Of a stretch of 64,000 nt of DNA, positions 17,325 to 25,987 are shown piece by piece. The notes below the pieces were generated by a model. The model saw only the letters and a list, made by a program, of their open reading frames with translations. It made no database searches and had not been told where the DNA came from. The translations under genes and the position numbers were made by a program. The DNA comes from CAJGBR01 sp045637425. Lineage in GTDB: Bacteria > Bacteroidota > Bacteroidia > Bacteroidales > Rikenellaceae. The stretch covers positions 1-64,000 of the forward strand of contig JAZTZL010000032.1 in assembly GCA_045637425.1 (NCBI GenBank), written 5' to 3'. Position 1 is the first letter of the stretch, and each line of letters begins with the position of its first letter.

Positions 17325-18026
17325 TTATTTCTCTGCAGCTCCATTAATCAGCATTTCGACCAGCTCGGGAGTACCCTCTGCCGAGCGTTTTTTGATATGA
17401 GTCAGCGGATTCCGCACACCAACGAGCGACGGTTCGCCCGGGTCTACGAGCCACACCGGAGCCTCGTGCGGAGCATAAAACAACAGCGACGCTGCGGGAT
17501 AGACTGCCAATGAGGTGCCGATTACCACCATCAAGTCGGCCTGAGCTGCTATTTTTGCTGCCTTATCAAACATAGGCACCGATTCGCCAAAGAATACAAT
17601 GTAAGGTCGCAACAGCGAGCCATCTGGGTGTCGCTCATCGAGTTTCTGTTCCCAACCGTCGATTGAAATAAAATCTTCTGTATTTCGCGAGCTGCACAAT
17701 TTTGTCAATTCTCCGTGCAGGTGGACTACATTTGTCGACCCTGCGCGTTCGTGCAGATTATCCACATTCTGCGTAATAACATAGGTTTCGAAATATTTTT
17801 CCAGAGTTGCGATGGCATAATGGCCTGCGTTGGGCGTAGCAGCCAGCGCATCTCGCCGACGCTGATTATAAAAATCTATCACATCTGCACGATTGCGCAC
17901 CAACGCCTCGGGCGTACAAATATCCTCAACCCGACGATTAACCCAGAGCCCGTCCGAATCGCGAAACGTACTCAGACCGCTATCTGCCGACATTCCGGCA
18001 CCTGTGAATACTACAAGTTTTTTCAT
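17325..18026 (-). CDS. cobB: NAD-dependent protein deacylase, sirtuin class III (CobB-like)
   Basis: The protein has 233 residues from ATG 18024-18026. Longer readings start in the promoter region. Sirtuins remove acyl groups from lysine using NAD. The Rossmann motif is FTGAGMSADSGLSTFR, followed by QNVDN (87-91) and the catalytic His in HGEL (His104). Tyr53 and Arg56 form the YxxR pair that class III sirtuins use to bind succinyl or malonyl groups, so desuccinylase activity is plausible. The four zinc cysteines are missing: only LCSSRN remains at the first site. Length is normal. The gene is divergent from prfA and ends 91 bases past the rpmB start. Confidence 0.9.
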   Translation of the reverse strand: MKKLVVFTGAGMSADSGLSTFRDSDGLWVNRRVEDICTPEALVRNRADVIDFYNQRRRDALAATPNAGHYAIATLEKYFETYVITQNVDNLHERAGSTNVVHLHGELTKLCSSRNTEDFISIDGWEQKLDERHPDGSLLRPYIVFFGESVPMFDKAAKIAAQADLMVVIGTSLAVYPAASLLFYAPHEAPVWLVDPGEPSLVGVRNPLTHIKKRSAEGTPELVEMLINGAAEK

Positions 18027-18062
18027 ATACACTCTATTGATTGTGAGTAACAATTTATTCGG

Positions 18063-18070
18063 CAAAGATA
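18063..18070 (-). promoter_or_regulatory. -7 element of the sirtuin gene
   Basis: Minus-strand TATCTTTG, 36 bases upstream of the ATG at 18026. Confidence 0.5.
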
Positions 18071-18113
18071 GAAATTTGATTGAGTTAATATATTTAGTGA
18101 CGAAAAAATTTCA

Positions 18114-18121
18114 TACCTTTG
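18114..18121 (+). promoter_or_regulatory. -7 element of prfA
   Basis: TACCTTTG, 16 bases before ATG 18138. No other TAnnTTTG element was noticed before pyrF, rex or ribF, so this one probably drives prfA-pyrF-rex-ribF. Confidence 0.6.
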
Positions 18122-18137
18122 CAAAAAATTTAATATA

Positions 18138-19226
18138 ATGGAGGAAAATTCTCTGCTGTCAAGACTCGACGGCATCAAATTGAAATATGAAGAAATCGGC
18201 CAACAAATGACCGACCCTCAGATAATTGCGAACGGAAAACGATTCGCTCAACTCGGTCGTGAGTATCGCGAACTCGAACCTCTGGTGGCTGCCAGCGACA
18301 AGTATCGCACTCTGTGGAATCACCTCACCGAAGCCAAAGATATTTTGGCTACGGAAAAAGATGATGAAATGAGAGAAATGGCTAAAGGCGAAATTGACGA
18401 AATCGAACCACAACTCGCTGCTCTTGAAGACGAAATCAAAATTCTGCTTATTCCGGCTGACCCGCAAGATGCAAAAAATGCTATCCTCGAAATCCGCGCA
18501 GGTACGGGTGGCGACGAGGCTGCAATCTTCGCAGGCGACTTGTTCCGTATGTATCAGAAGTACATCGAAAAGAGAGGCTGGAAATATGAAATCAACAACG
18601 AAAGTCCGGGTACATCTGGCGGTTACAAGGAAATCGTGGTTAAGGTTACAGGCAACGGCGTTTACGGAGTAATGAAATACGAATCGGGCGTACACCGCGT
18701 GCAACGTGTTCCGCAAACCGAAACTCAAGGTCGTGTACACACCTCAGCTGCATCAGTCGCAGTATTGCCAGAAGCTGAAGAGTTCGATATCGACTTGAGA
18801 ATGGAGGATATCCGCAAGGATACGTTCTGTGCATCAGGCCCCGGTGGACAGAGTGTCAATACCACTTACTCGGCTATCCGCTTGACTCACATTCCTTCGG
18901 GTATCGTGGTACAATGCCAAGACCAAAAATCTCAGTTGAAAAACTTCGACAAGGCGTTGGAAGAGTTGCGTACCCGTTTGTTCAATATCGAGTACCAAAA
19001 GTATATGGACGAGATTGCAAGCAAACGTAAAACAATGGTATCTACGGGCGACCGTTCGGCCAAAATCCGCACATACAACTACCCGCAAGGTCGTGTTACC
19101 GACCACCGTATTAACTTGACACTCTATAACTTGAGTGCAATTATGGACGGTGAAATTCAAGAAATACTCGACGCTCTGCAAGTAGCCGAAAATGCAGAAC
19201 GCCTCAAAGCAAGTGAAAATAATTAG
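18138..19226 (+). CDS. prfA: Peptide chain release factor 1
   Basis: The protein has 362 residues, the normal RF1 length. It releases peptides at UAA and UAG codons. The stop-codon-reading tripeptide is PQT (192-194) in VQRVPQTETQGRVHTS, which fits the RF1 pattern PxT and excludes RF2 (SPF). The peptidyl-transferase-centre motif GGQ is at 236-238 in CASGPGGQSVN. The N-terminal coiled coil and GTGGDEAA segment are present. It begins a run of closely spaced plus-strand genes (25 bases to pyrF), an order also known in other Bacteroidales. Confidence 0.97.
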   Translation: MEENSLLSRLDGIKLKYEEIGQQMTDPQIIANGKRFAQLGREYRELEPLVAASDKYRTLWNHLTEAKDILATEKDDEMREMAKGEIDEIEPQLAALEDEIKILLIPADPQDAKNAILEIRAGTGGDEAAIFAGDLFRMYQKYIEKRGWKYEINNESPGTSGGYKEIVVKVTGNGVYGVMKYESGVHRVQRVPQTETQGRVHTSAASVAVLPEAEEFDIDLRMEDIRKDTFCASGPGGQSVNTTYSAIRLTHIPSGIVVQCQDQKSQLKNFDKALEELRTRLFNIEYQKYMDEIASKRKTMVSTGDRSAKIRTYNYPQGRVTDHRINLTLYNLSAIMDGEIQEILDALQVAENAERLKASENN

Positions 19227-19251
19227 CATATAAACTCCAAACTCGACATAA

Positions 19252-20079
19252 ATGACTGCGAACGAACTATTTGCTCGAATTCAAGAAAAACAATCATTCT
19301 TGTGTGTTGGACTTGATACCGACCTGAAAAAGATTCCACAACACTTGTTGACCGCAGAAGACCCTGCATTCGAATTCAACAAGGCAATTATCGATGCTAC
19401 AGCACCTTACACCGTAGCATATAAACCCAATGCTGCATTTTACGAAGCTATGGGTATTGAGGGCTGGAAAACTCTTTCAAAAACAGTTGATTACATTCGC
19501 AAAAACTATCCCGAAATATTCATCATCGCAGATGCAAAACGAGGCGATATCGGAAACACATCTAAGATGTATGCTCAGGCATTCTTCGAAAAAATGGACG
19601 TAGACGGTGTAACGTTGGCTCCGTATATGGGCAAGGATACCGTAGCTCCGTTCCTCGAATACGACAACCGCTGGGCTGTAATTCTGGCACTCACATCAAA
19701 CGGTTCGGCTGCGGACTTCGAATTGAGCAAATTGGAAGACGGCAGATTCGTTTTCGAACAGGTTCTCGAAAAGGCTGCATCTTGGGGCAATGAGGATAAC
19801 ACGATGTTCGTAGTAGGTGCAACTCAGGCTGCAATGTTGACAGATGTGCGCAGAATCGTTCCTAACCACTTCTTGCTGGTTCCAGGCGTAGGAGCACAAG
19901 GCGGCAGTCTTGAAGAGGTAGCACGCTATGGTATGAACAGTCGCTGCGGATTGCTGGTGAACTCTTCACGCGCAATTATATATGCAGACCAAAGCGAAAA
20001 TTTTGCTCAAGTTGCAGGCCAATGCGCACAACAGATGCAACAGGATATGGCTCGCCTGCTGACCGAATTCGCAAAATAA
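19252..20079 (+). CDS. pyrF: Orotidine 5'-phosphate decarboxylase (type 2)
   Basis: A protein of 275 residues that converts OMP to UMP, the last step of pyrimidine synthesis. The catalytic DAKRGDIGNTS motif holds Lys96. LDTDLKKIP near the N-terminus and VPGVGAQGG near the C-terminus bind the nucleotide. The length fits the longer PyrF subfamily common in Bacteroidota and Actinobacteria rather than the ~240-residue E. coli type. It lies between prfA and rex with short gaps (25 and 15 bases). Confidence 0.96.
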   Translation: MTANELFARIQEKQSFLCVGLDTDLKKIPQHLLTAEDPAFEFNKAIIDATAPYTVAYKPNAAFYEAMGIEGWKTLSKTVDYIRKNYPEIFIIADAKRGDIGNTSKMYAQAFFEKMDVDGVTLAPYMGKDTVAPFLEYDNRWAVILALTSNGSAADFELSKLEDGRFVFEQVLEKAASWGNEDNTMFVVGATQAAMLTDVRRIVPNHFLLVPGVGAQGGSLEEVARYGMNSRCGLLVNSSRAIIYADQSENFAQVAGQCAQQMQQDMARLLTEFAK

Positions 20080-20094
20080 ATTCGGAGTGAGCGT

Positions 20095-20724
20095 ATGACG
20101 GAAAATGTGATTCCCGAGAAGACAATAGAAAGGCTCAGTGAATACCGACGAGTTCTGTTGAGATTGAAAGATAACGGCAGAACTCATCTGTTTTCGCATA
20201 CTTTAGCCGAAAAACTCGGAATCACAGCCGTTCAGGTGCGTCGTGACTTGATGCTCATCGGGTTCTCGAGCGACAACAAACGCGGATATGATATTGAAGT
20301 CCTGATTGATTTCATTGGCAAGGTACTCGATGATGACCGTATAATAAATGTAGGCATCGTCGGTATGGGTAAATTGGGACAGGCTATCACGCGATACTTC
20401 ACGGGCAAACGCTCGAAACTGAAGATTGTCTGCGCATTCGACAACGACGAACGAAAAATCAATGCAATGATGAATGATGTCAAATGTTATGACATCAAAG
20501 ATTTGCAACAAGAGGTCAAAACTCAGAATATCAGAATGTTGATATTGTGTCTACCATCAAGCGAAGCTCGACTTCTGGTGCCAACAATTATCGACTCGGG
20601 AATCAAAGGTGTACTGAATTTCACGTCAGTTTATCTCAACTTTCCGCCTGAGATTTATGTTGAGGATTATGACATCATCACGCTGCTGGAAAAGGTGGCA
20701 TACTTTGTAAAAAATAACAAATAA
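20095..20724 (+). CDS. rex: Redox-sensing transcriptional repressor Rex
   Basis: A 209-residue dimeric repressor that senses the NADH/NAD ratio. The N-terminal winged helix (about 1-80) includes GITAVQVRRDLMLIG. The Rossmann domain starts with GIVGMGKLG (87-95), and the C-terminal helix that swaps between subunits is present. Length and motifs match Rex. Likely targets are genes of fermentation and respiration elsewhere. I looked for the palindrome TTGTGA-N6-TCACAA near genes in this window and found no convincing site. It is co-directional with pyrF and ribF (10 bases to ribF). Confidence 0.95.
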   Translation: MTENVIPEKTIERLSEYRRVLLRLKDNGRTHLFSHTLAEKLGITAVQVRRDLMLIGFSSDNKRGYDIEVLIDFIGKVLDDDRIINVGIVGMGKLGQAITRYFTGKRSKLKIVCAFDNDERKINAMMNDVKCYDIKDLQQEVKTQNIRMLILCLPSSEARLLVPTIIDSGIKGVLNFTSVYLNFPPEIYVEDYDIITLLEKVAYFVKNNK

Positions 20725-20734
20725 CAAATTAATA

Positions 20735-21499
20735 ATGAGAATATTCCACGGTTTCGACAATGTAAACGAAATTGTTCGTCCGGCAGTTACATTGGGCTCG
20801 TTCGACGGAGTCCACTCCGGACATAGGCGTATTCTCGACAGCTTAATGGCTGAAAGTAAGCGAATAGGCGGACAATCCGTAGTCATTACGTTCGATCCAC
20901 ACCCACGTCAGGTTATATTTCCCGACCAGAAGATGGAGCTGCTGACTACCACCGAAGAGAAAGCCGAACTACTTGAACAAGTGGGTATTGATATTCTGCT
21001 GGTTGTCGAATTCAATGACACATTCAGACAACTCACATCTGAAGATTTTGTACGCAATTTCCTGGTAGGAAAACTCGGAATGAAATCTATGATTGTCGGT
21101 TATAATCACCACTTCGGACACAATCGCAGTGGGGATTTCAATCACCTCACACCATTGCACAATGAGTTAAATTTCAACTTGACACAAGTTGAAAAATTTG
21201 ATATGGGGTGTGGAAAGATTAGTTCGACGGAAATCCGTAAAATGCTCACCGATGGAGATGTGGCAAAAGCTGCAAAACTATTGGATTATCAATACTTTAT
21301 CATCGGCCATACGGACCAATTAGGGCAATTCACACCTAATATGCCCAATAAAATTATTCCCGGCGAGGGCATCTACAACGTAACCATCGGAAATTCCTCG
21401 TACCAACTCATCATTAACGGAAATAATCAACTGACAATCAAAAACTTTAATGATTGTCCACAAAACATTAAAATCACTTTCAACGAGAAAATAGGATAA
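20735..21499 (+). CDS. ribF: RibF-like FAD synthetase with a shortened riboflavin kinase domain
   Basis: A protein of 254 residues; full RibF is usually about 300-315. The N-terminal adenylyltransferase half is intact, with GSFDGVHSGH (21-30), ITFDPHPRQV, GYNHHFGHNRSGD and KISSTEIRKML (161-171). The C-terminal kinase half is only about 70 residues, starting YFIIGHTDQLGQF. It lacks the GFPTAN motif and the downstream acidic E-x-H segment that bind ATP and flavin. What remains (KIIPGEGIYNV, NIKITF) looks like the outer strands of the kinase barrel. I infer that it makes FAD from FMN but may not phosphorylate riboflavin. No frameshift was found: the frame closes with TAA and the next promoter follows. 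Confidence 0.8.
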   Translation: MRIFHGFDNVNEIVRPAVTLGSFDGVHSGHRRILDSLMAESKRIGGQSVVITFDPHPRQVIFPDQKMELLTTTEEKAELLEQVGIDILLVVEFNDTFRQLTSEDFVRNFLVGKLGMKSMIVGYNHHFGHNRSGDFNHLTPLHNELNFNLTQVEKFDMGCGKISSTEIRKMLTDGDVAKAAKLLDYQYFIIGHTDQLGQFTPNMPNKIIPGEGIYNVTIGNSSYQLIINGNNQLTIKNFNDCPQNIKITFNEKIG

Positions 21500-21526
21500 A
21501 AAAATCCTAATGTTGTAAAAAAATGT

Positions 21527-21557
21527 TTTGCATTTCAACGAAATATTCGTACCTTTG
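21527..21557 (+). promoter_or_regulatory. Promoter of guaB
   Basis: TTTG (21527-21530), 19 bases, TACCTTTG (21550-21557), 27 bases before the ATG: full consensus. Confidence 0.8.
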
Positions 21558-21584
21558 CCTAAATAATTAAATCAATAACAGATT

Positions 21585-23057
21585 ATGTCATTCATTAACG
21601 ATAAAATCTGCGCCGAAGGATTGACATTCGACGATGTATTGCTGGTTCCGGCATATTCAGAAATTGTAGCTCGCAACGTAGACGTTCGCTCGAAATTTTC
21701 ACGCAACATTGTAATAAACACTCCGATGGTGTCTGCTGCTATGGACACTGTGACCGAGGCTGACTTGGCAATAGCAATTGCTCGTGAAGGAGGTATCGGG
21801 GTTATTCACAAAAATATGAGCATCGAACGACAAGCTCAACAAGTCAGAAAGGTTAAACGTGCCGAAAACGGAATGATTTATGACCCCATAACCATTTCGA
21901 AAAATAACACCGTAAACGATGCTCTGCAACTGATGAGCGAAAACCGAATCGGAGGTATCCCCGTAGTGGAAGATGATATGAAACTGATTGGTATCGTGAC
22001 CAATCGCGACCTCAGATTGCAACAAGATGTAAACAAACGCATCGAAGAGGTTATGACTTCAAACGGGCTCATCACAACTAGAAGCACAGACTTGAAAGAG
22101 GCTGCAGCAACATTGCTCGAAAATAAAATCGAGAAGTTGCCTGTAGTAGATCAAGATGGCAAATTGGTTGGACTGCTCACTTACAGAGATATTATCAAAA
22201 TCAAAGATAACCCTAATGCGTGCAAAGATGACAAAGGTCGTCTGAGATGCGCTGCCGGAGTAGGCATCACTCCAAACTCAATGGAACGAATCCAAGCATT
22301 GGTTGATGCAAATGTCGATGCTATCGTAATCGACACTGCTCACGGCCACTCGAAAAACGTAGTAGCTCTGCTCAAAGAGGTTAAGGCTAAATTCCCGAAC
22401 CTCGACGTTGTAGTGGGTAATATCGCTACGGCAGATGCAGCTCGTTTCTTGGCAGAAGCTGGTGCTGACGGTATAAAAGTGGGTATCGGACCGGGCTCAA
22501 TCTGTACAACCCGCATCATCGCAGGTGTAGGTGTTCCTCAATTGACTGCAATCTATGACGTTGCTAAAGCATTGGAAGGTACAGGCATTCCTGTAATCGG
22601 TGACGGTGGTCTGAGATACTCGGGAGATATTGTTAAGGCATTGGCTGCAGGAGCAGACTGCGTAATGTGCGGCTCGATGTTCGCAGGCGTGGAAGAATCT
22701 CCGGGCGAAACAATTATCTATAACGGCCGTAAATTCAAAACATATCGTGGTATGGGATCTCTCGAAGCAATGCAGAACGGTTCGAAAGATAGATACTTCC
22801 AAGATAGCGTAACCGATACAAGAAAGTTGGTTCCGGAAGGTATCGCTGCTCGAGTTCCGTACAAAGGTATGCTGGCAGAAATCGTTTACCAGATGATTGG
22901 TGGTTTGAAATCAGGTATGGGCTACTGCGGCGCAAGTACAATCGCAGAGTTGAAACGTGCTAAATTCATTCGCATCACCAACTCAGGTATGCAAGAAAGT
23001 CACCCGCACGACGTGACTATTACTCGAGAAGCTCCAAACTACAGCCGTCAGGATTAA
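21585..23057 (+). CDS. guaB: Inosine-5'-monophosphate dehydrogenase
   Basis: A 490-residue enzyme that oxidises IMP to XMP with NAD, the committed step to GMP. The (beta/alpha)8 barrel carries the catalytic Cys307 in GIGPGSICTTR and the mobile flap with RGMGSLEAM. A CBS pair (about 98-208) is inserted, beginning DPITISKNNTV and allowing adenine/guanine nucleotide regulation. Length and motifs are complete. It has its own strong promoter, and gldE follows 30 bases later, so it may be co-transcribed with the envelope genes downstream. Confidence 0.97.
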   Translation: MSFINDKICAEGLTFDDVLLVPAYSEIVARNVDVRSKFSRNIVINTPMVSAAMDTVTEADLAIAIAREGGIGVIHKNMSIERQAQQVRKVKRAENGMIYDPITISKNNTVNDALQLMSENRIGGIPVVEDDMKLIGIVTNRDLRLQQDVNKRIEEVMTSNGLITTRSTDLKEAAATLLENKIEKLPVVDQDGKLVGLLTYRDIIKIKDNPNACKDDKGRLRCAAGVGITPNSMERIQALVDANVDAIVIDTAHGHSKNVVALLKEVKAKFPNLDVVVGNIATADAARFLAEAGADGIKVGIGPGSICTTRIIAGVGVPQLTAIYDVAKALEGTGIPVIGDGGLRYSGDIVKALAAGADCVMCGSMFAGVEESPGETIIYNGRKFKTYRGMGSLEAMQNGSKDRYFQDSVTDTRKLVPEGIAARVPYKGMLAEIVYQMIGGLKSGMGYCGASTIAELKRAKFIRITNSGMQESHPHDVTITREAPNYSRQD

Positions 23058-23087
23058 TCTGACCACGAGAAATTTCTCTGTGTCTGA

Positions 23088-24377
23088 ATGGAGATTGTCG
23101 ATAATATAGTATTCTTGCCGTTTGAAAGCACTCTTGTCCTGAAGATTATAGGACTCGTTGTGTTGTTGTTTCTCTCGGCAATGATGTCTGCGTCAGAAAC
23201 GTCGTTTTTCTCGCTTTCGCCTAACGATATCGAGAAACTCAGAAAAAAGAATACATCAGCAGCTAATGCTGCGCTGACTCATCTTAGCCAACAAGATTAC
23301 TTGTTGGCTACGATTCTTATTGGCAATAACCTCGTGAATATCTGCGCTGTAGTTGCGGCGAACTCAATCATCGATTCTATGGTGCAGTTCGCTGATGTAG
23401 GCGGTGCACTCGAATTTGTTGTCAAGACCGTAATAGTAACATTCCTGCTGCTGCTCTTCGGCGAGATAATGCCCAAGGTATTTGCAACTTACAACGCAAT
23501 GTCCTTTGTTCAGATTATCGCTCTGCCATTGACGGTGCTCAAAAATATATTCAAACCGCTATCGTGGGTGCTGATTACGGTCAGCAATCGCATAAACCGA
23601 AACAGCAAAACTAACATCTCAATAGATGAACTCTCGAGTGCCATCGAGATTACCTCAACTCAAAGCATCGAAGAACAAAAAATCTTGTCTGGTATTGTCA
23701 ATTTCGTCAATACAGAGGTAACCGAAATTATGAAATCGCGACTGGATATGGTCGTGATTGACGACTCGTACACAATCGAACAGGTGCAGCAAATCATCAT
23801 AAAATCAGGATATTCACGACTGCCAGTGTATCACGAAAGCATCGATAACATCACTGGAATACTCTACGTCAAGGATCTGCTGCCGCACGTTCCTGCTGAT
23901 AAGGATTTCGAATGGCAGACACTCTGCAGAAAACCATATTTTGTGAGCGAGTACAAAAAGATTAATGATTTGATGTTAGAGTTCAAACGTGACAGAGTTC
24001 ACCTTGCGATTGTCGTTGATGAGTATGGTTCGACACTCGGACTCGTTTCACTGGAAGATATTCTTGAAGAGGTGGTAGGCGACATATCTGACGAATCGGA
24101 TAGAGATGAAAATTTCTACACTAAAATTGACAATAATACCTATCTGTTCGAGGGCAAAAGCCACGTCAATGATGTGGAGCGAGTGCTGGAATTAGATGAA
24201 AATTTCTTTGAGGAGCTGGCTCCCGAAGCCGAAACCATTGCAGGCGTAATGCTCGAAGTACGAGGCGACTTCTTAAAACAGACCGAACGTGTAAACTGTC
24301 ACCACCTGACCCTCTCTGCCGAATCAGTAAACAAGCACCAAATCAGACAGGTAAAAATCACCATTAATCCTCGTTAA
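23088..24377 (+). CDS. gldE: GldE-like CNNM/CorC-family membrane protein
   Basis: A 429-residue inner-membrane protein. The first ~160 residues form the DUF21 (CNNM) membrane domain with SASETSFFSLSP and GEIMPKVFA. A CBS pair follows (ITEIMKSRLDMVVID and YVKDLLPH) and then a C-terminal CorC/HlyC domain with DEYGSTLGLVSLEDILEE. Relatives move or sense magnesium and cobalt. In Bacteroidota the copy next to a phosphopantetheinyl transferase is annotated GldE, named from gliding but present in non-gliding species. It is separated from the next gene by a single base. The name is by family and context; transport is not shown. Confidence 0.88.
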   Translation: MEIVDNIVFLPFESTLVLKIIGLVVLLFLSAMMSASETSFFSLSPNDIEKLRKKNTSAANAALTHLSQQDYLLATILIGNNLVNICAVVAANSIIDSMVQFADVGGALEFVVKTVIVTFLLLLFGEIMPKVFATYNAMSFVQIIALPLTVLKNIFKPLSWVLITVSNRINRNSKTNISIDELSSAIEITSTQSIEEQKILSGIVNFVNTEVTEIMKSRLDMVVIDDSYTIEQVQQIIIKSGYSRLPVYHESIDNITGILYVKDLLPHVPADKDFEWQTLCRKPYFVSEYKKINDLMLEFKRDRVHLAIVVDEYGSTLGLVSLEDILEEVVGDISDESDRDENFYTKIDNNTYLFEGKSHVNDVERVLELDENFFEELAPEAETIAGVMLEVRGDFLKQTERVNCHHLTLSAESVNKHQIRQVKITINPR

Positions 24378-24378
24378 A

Positions 24379-25008
24379 ATGCCCCTTCTCAAGGAATTCG
24401 TTTCAGGCGATGCCAATATCGTATTGTGGAAACGTAGCGAAACAGCTGGAGAATTGCTGTCTAAAATCACGCTGACAGAGGCAGAATCGAAATACTATGG
24501 TCAATTAAATACCGAAAAACGCAAGTGCGAATGGTTGGCGTGGCATCTGCTAGTGAAGGAATTTTTCAATGACCATTCAATTGAAATAACATACAATGCG
24601 GAGGGAGCTCCCATAACAAACAACAACAGCCAAATATCAGTATCTCACGGCGGCGAACTGGTCGGAATCGTGGTTGCTCGCTGCGCGTGCGGAATAGACA
24701 TCGAACCTCTAAACAGAGATTTTTCGAGAGTCAAAGGTCGCATTCTGAACGAACAGGAGTGCAATCTGCTCGACGCTCTCGCTCATATTGCCCCATCGGC
24801 AGCAATCGGCTGGTGTGTCAAGGAGTGTGCATTCAAAATTGCCCATACCGAGGGCGTTGACTTCCTGAACGATGTAATAATTACCGATGCTAACCCAAAA
24901 ACAAATTCGGTAGTGGTCAATTTCAAACGGATCGGTAAGTTGGATATTTCAATAAAAATAGTTGATAATCATATTATTTGCTACGGGACAAATGAAGAAA
25001 ATATATAA
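24379..25008 (+). CDS. 4'-phosphopantetheinyl transferase (Sfp/AcpT-like)
   Basis: A protein of 209 residues that transfers phosphopantetheine from CoA to a carrier-protein serine. The magnesium-binding motif is GIDIEPL. The second motif is WCVKECAFKI, the family's WxxKEAxxK with Cys in place of Ala. SVSHGGELVGI matches the conserved SxSHxxxxV strand. It starts one base after gldE, and its last 17 bases overlap the next gene, so the three are translationally linked. No polyketide or peptide synthetase is nearby; the substrate may be fatty-acid or flexirubin/aryl-polyene carrier proteins, which cannot be decided here. Confidence 0.88.
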   Translation: MPLLKEFVSGDANIVLWKRSETAGELLSKITLTEAESKYYGQLNTEKRKCEWLAWHLLVKEFFNDHSIEITYNAEGAPITNNNSQISVSHGGELVGIVVARCACGIDIEPLNRDFSRVKGRILNEQECNLLDALAHIAPSAAIGWCVKECAFKIAHTEGVDFLNDVIITDANPKTNSVVVNFKRIGKLDISIKIVDNHIICYGTNEENI

Positions 25009-25951
25009 ACGAATATACACCACCATCGCAGAGGCACTGCCTGCAGCACTGAAAACCTCGTGGTGGCTAACAAAGATAATGCTGCCGATAACCATCGGCG
25101 TAGCCATACTCAATTACTTAGGCGTAATCGAGTGGATTTCAGACCAGATTGCACCGATGTTCAGCGTTATGGGACTACCCGGTAAGGCCGGTTTGGTACT
25201 CGTTTCGTCGATGTTATCAAACCTATATTCGGCAATCGCCGTAATGGCAACTCTAGGTTTCGATCTGAGAAGTATTACAATTCTTAGCGTGATGTGCCTC
25301 ATTGCTCACAATCTGATTCTCGAAACAATGGTACAACAAAAGTCCGGAGCAAAAGCCTCGTTCATCGTGCCACTCAGAATTTTGGCAGCGCTGCTGATGG
25401 GTTTCGTAATGAATTGGGTATTGCCCGAACAGATGACGGGCTATCTAATGTTCGACTCCTCCCCCGAAGTGCCGCAGAGTTGGTCTGAATTGTTCATTAA
25501 TTGGTTTACTACGACCATTCCCCTGACAATCAAAATGGTTGCAGTAGTAATAACATTAAACCTTCTGCAAAGTTTGTTGCGCGAATTTGGCGTAGTCGAT
25601 TTATTAATCTACCCACTGCGTCCATTTATGAAGTTGTTTGGATTGGATTGCTCAACATCATTTCTGTGGATAATCGCCAATATGATTGGACTTGCGTATG
25701 GCGGTGCGGTACTTATTAACGAGGCTCAGAAAAACAATGTCACACATAAGGACGCAGTCTTGTTCAACACGCACATTGCATTGTCACACAGTCTATTAGA
25801 AGATACATTTATATTCATAGCCATCGGTGTCGGAGCCGGCTGGTTGATACTGCCCCGAATGTGTCTGGCAATTATCGCAGTCTGGATTCAGAGGTTCATC
25901 ATAGACCGCAAAAAGAGTTACAACATCTGTGCCCCTGGTCTCGATATGTAA
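24992..25951 (+). CDS. Nucleoside-recognition (Gate) domain membrane protein
   Basis: The protein has 319 residues from ATG 24992 (MKKIYKRIYTTIAEALPAAL). A longer upstream reading lies inside the transferase gene and is less likely. About eight hydrophobic segments form two Gate domains. The first has SMLSNLYSAIAVMATLGF and the second GLAYGGAVLINEAQ and HIALSHSLLEDT. The family includes SpmA/SpmB and relatives of nucleoside permeases, with uncertain substrates. It overlaps the preceding gene by 17 bases and is followed by a terminator, so it ends the guaB-gldE transcription unit. Confidence 0.85.
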   Translation: MKKIYKRIYTTIAEALPAALKTSWWLTKIMLPITIGVAILNYLGVIEWISDQIAPMFSVMGLPGKAGLVLVSSMLSNLYSAIAVMATLGFDLRSITILSVMCLIAHNLILETMVQQKSGAKASFIVPLRILAALLMGFVMNWVLPEQMTGYLMFDSSPEVPQSWSELFINWFTTTIPLTIKMVAVVITLNLLQSLLREFGVVDLLIYPLRPFMKLFGLDCSTSFLWIIANMIGLAYGGAVLINEAQKNNVTHKDAVLFNTHIALSHSLLEDTFIFIAIGVGAGWLILPRMCLAIIAVWIQRFIIDRKKSYNICAPGLDM

Positions 25952-25953
25952 CG

Positions 25954-25987
25954 AAAAAAGCCCGCTGTGATTCAGCAGGCTTTTTTT
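25954..25987. terminator. Terminator between convergent genes
   Basis: AAAAAAGCCCGCTG pairs with CAGCAGGCTTTTTT (one C-A mismatch) around TGATT. T runs occur on both strands, so it can serve both the Gate protein gene and the DAHP synthase gene. Confidence 0.8.

Noticed and set aside
20735..21499. Short ribF considered as a frameshifted gene
   Set aside because: No continuation of the kinase domain was found in other frames downstream; a consensus guaB promoter starts 28 bases after the stop codon.
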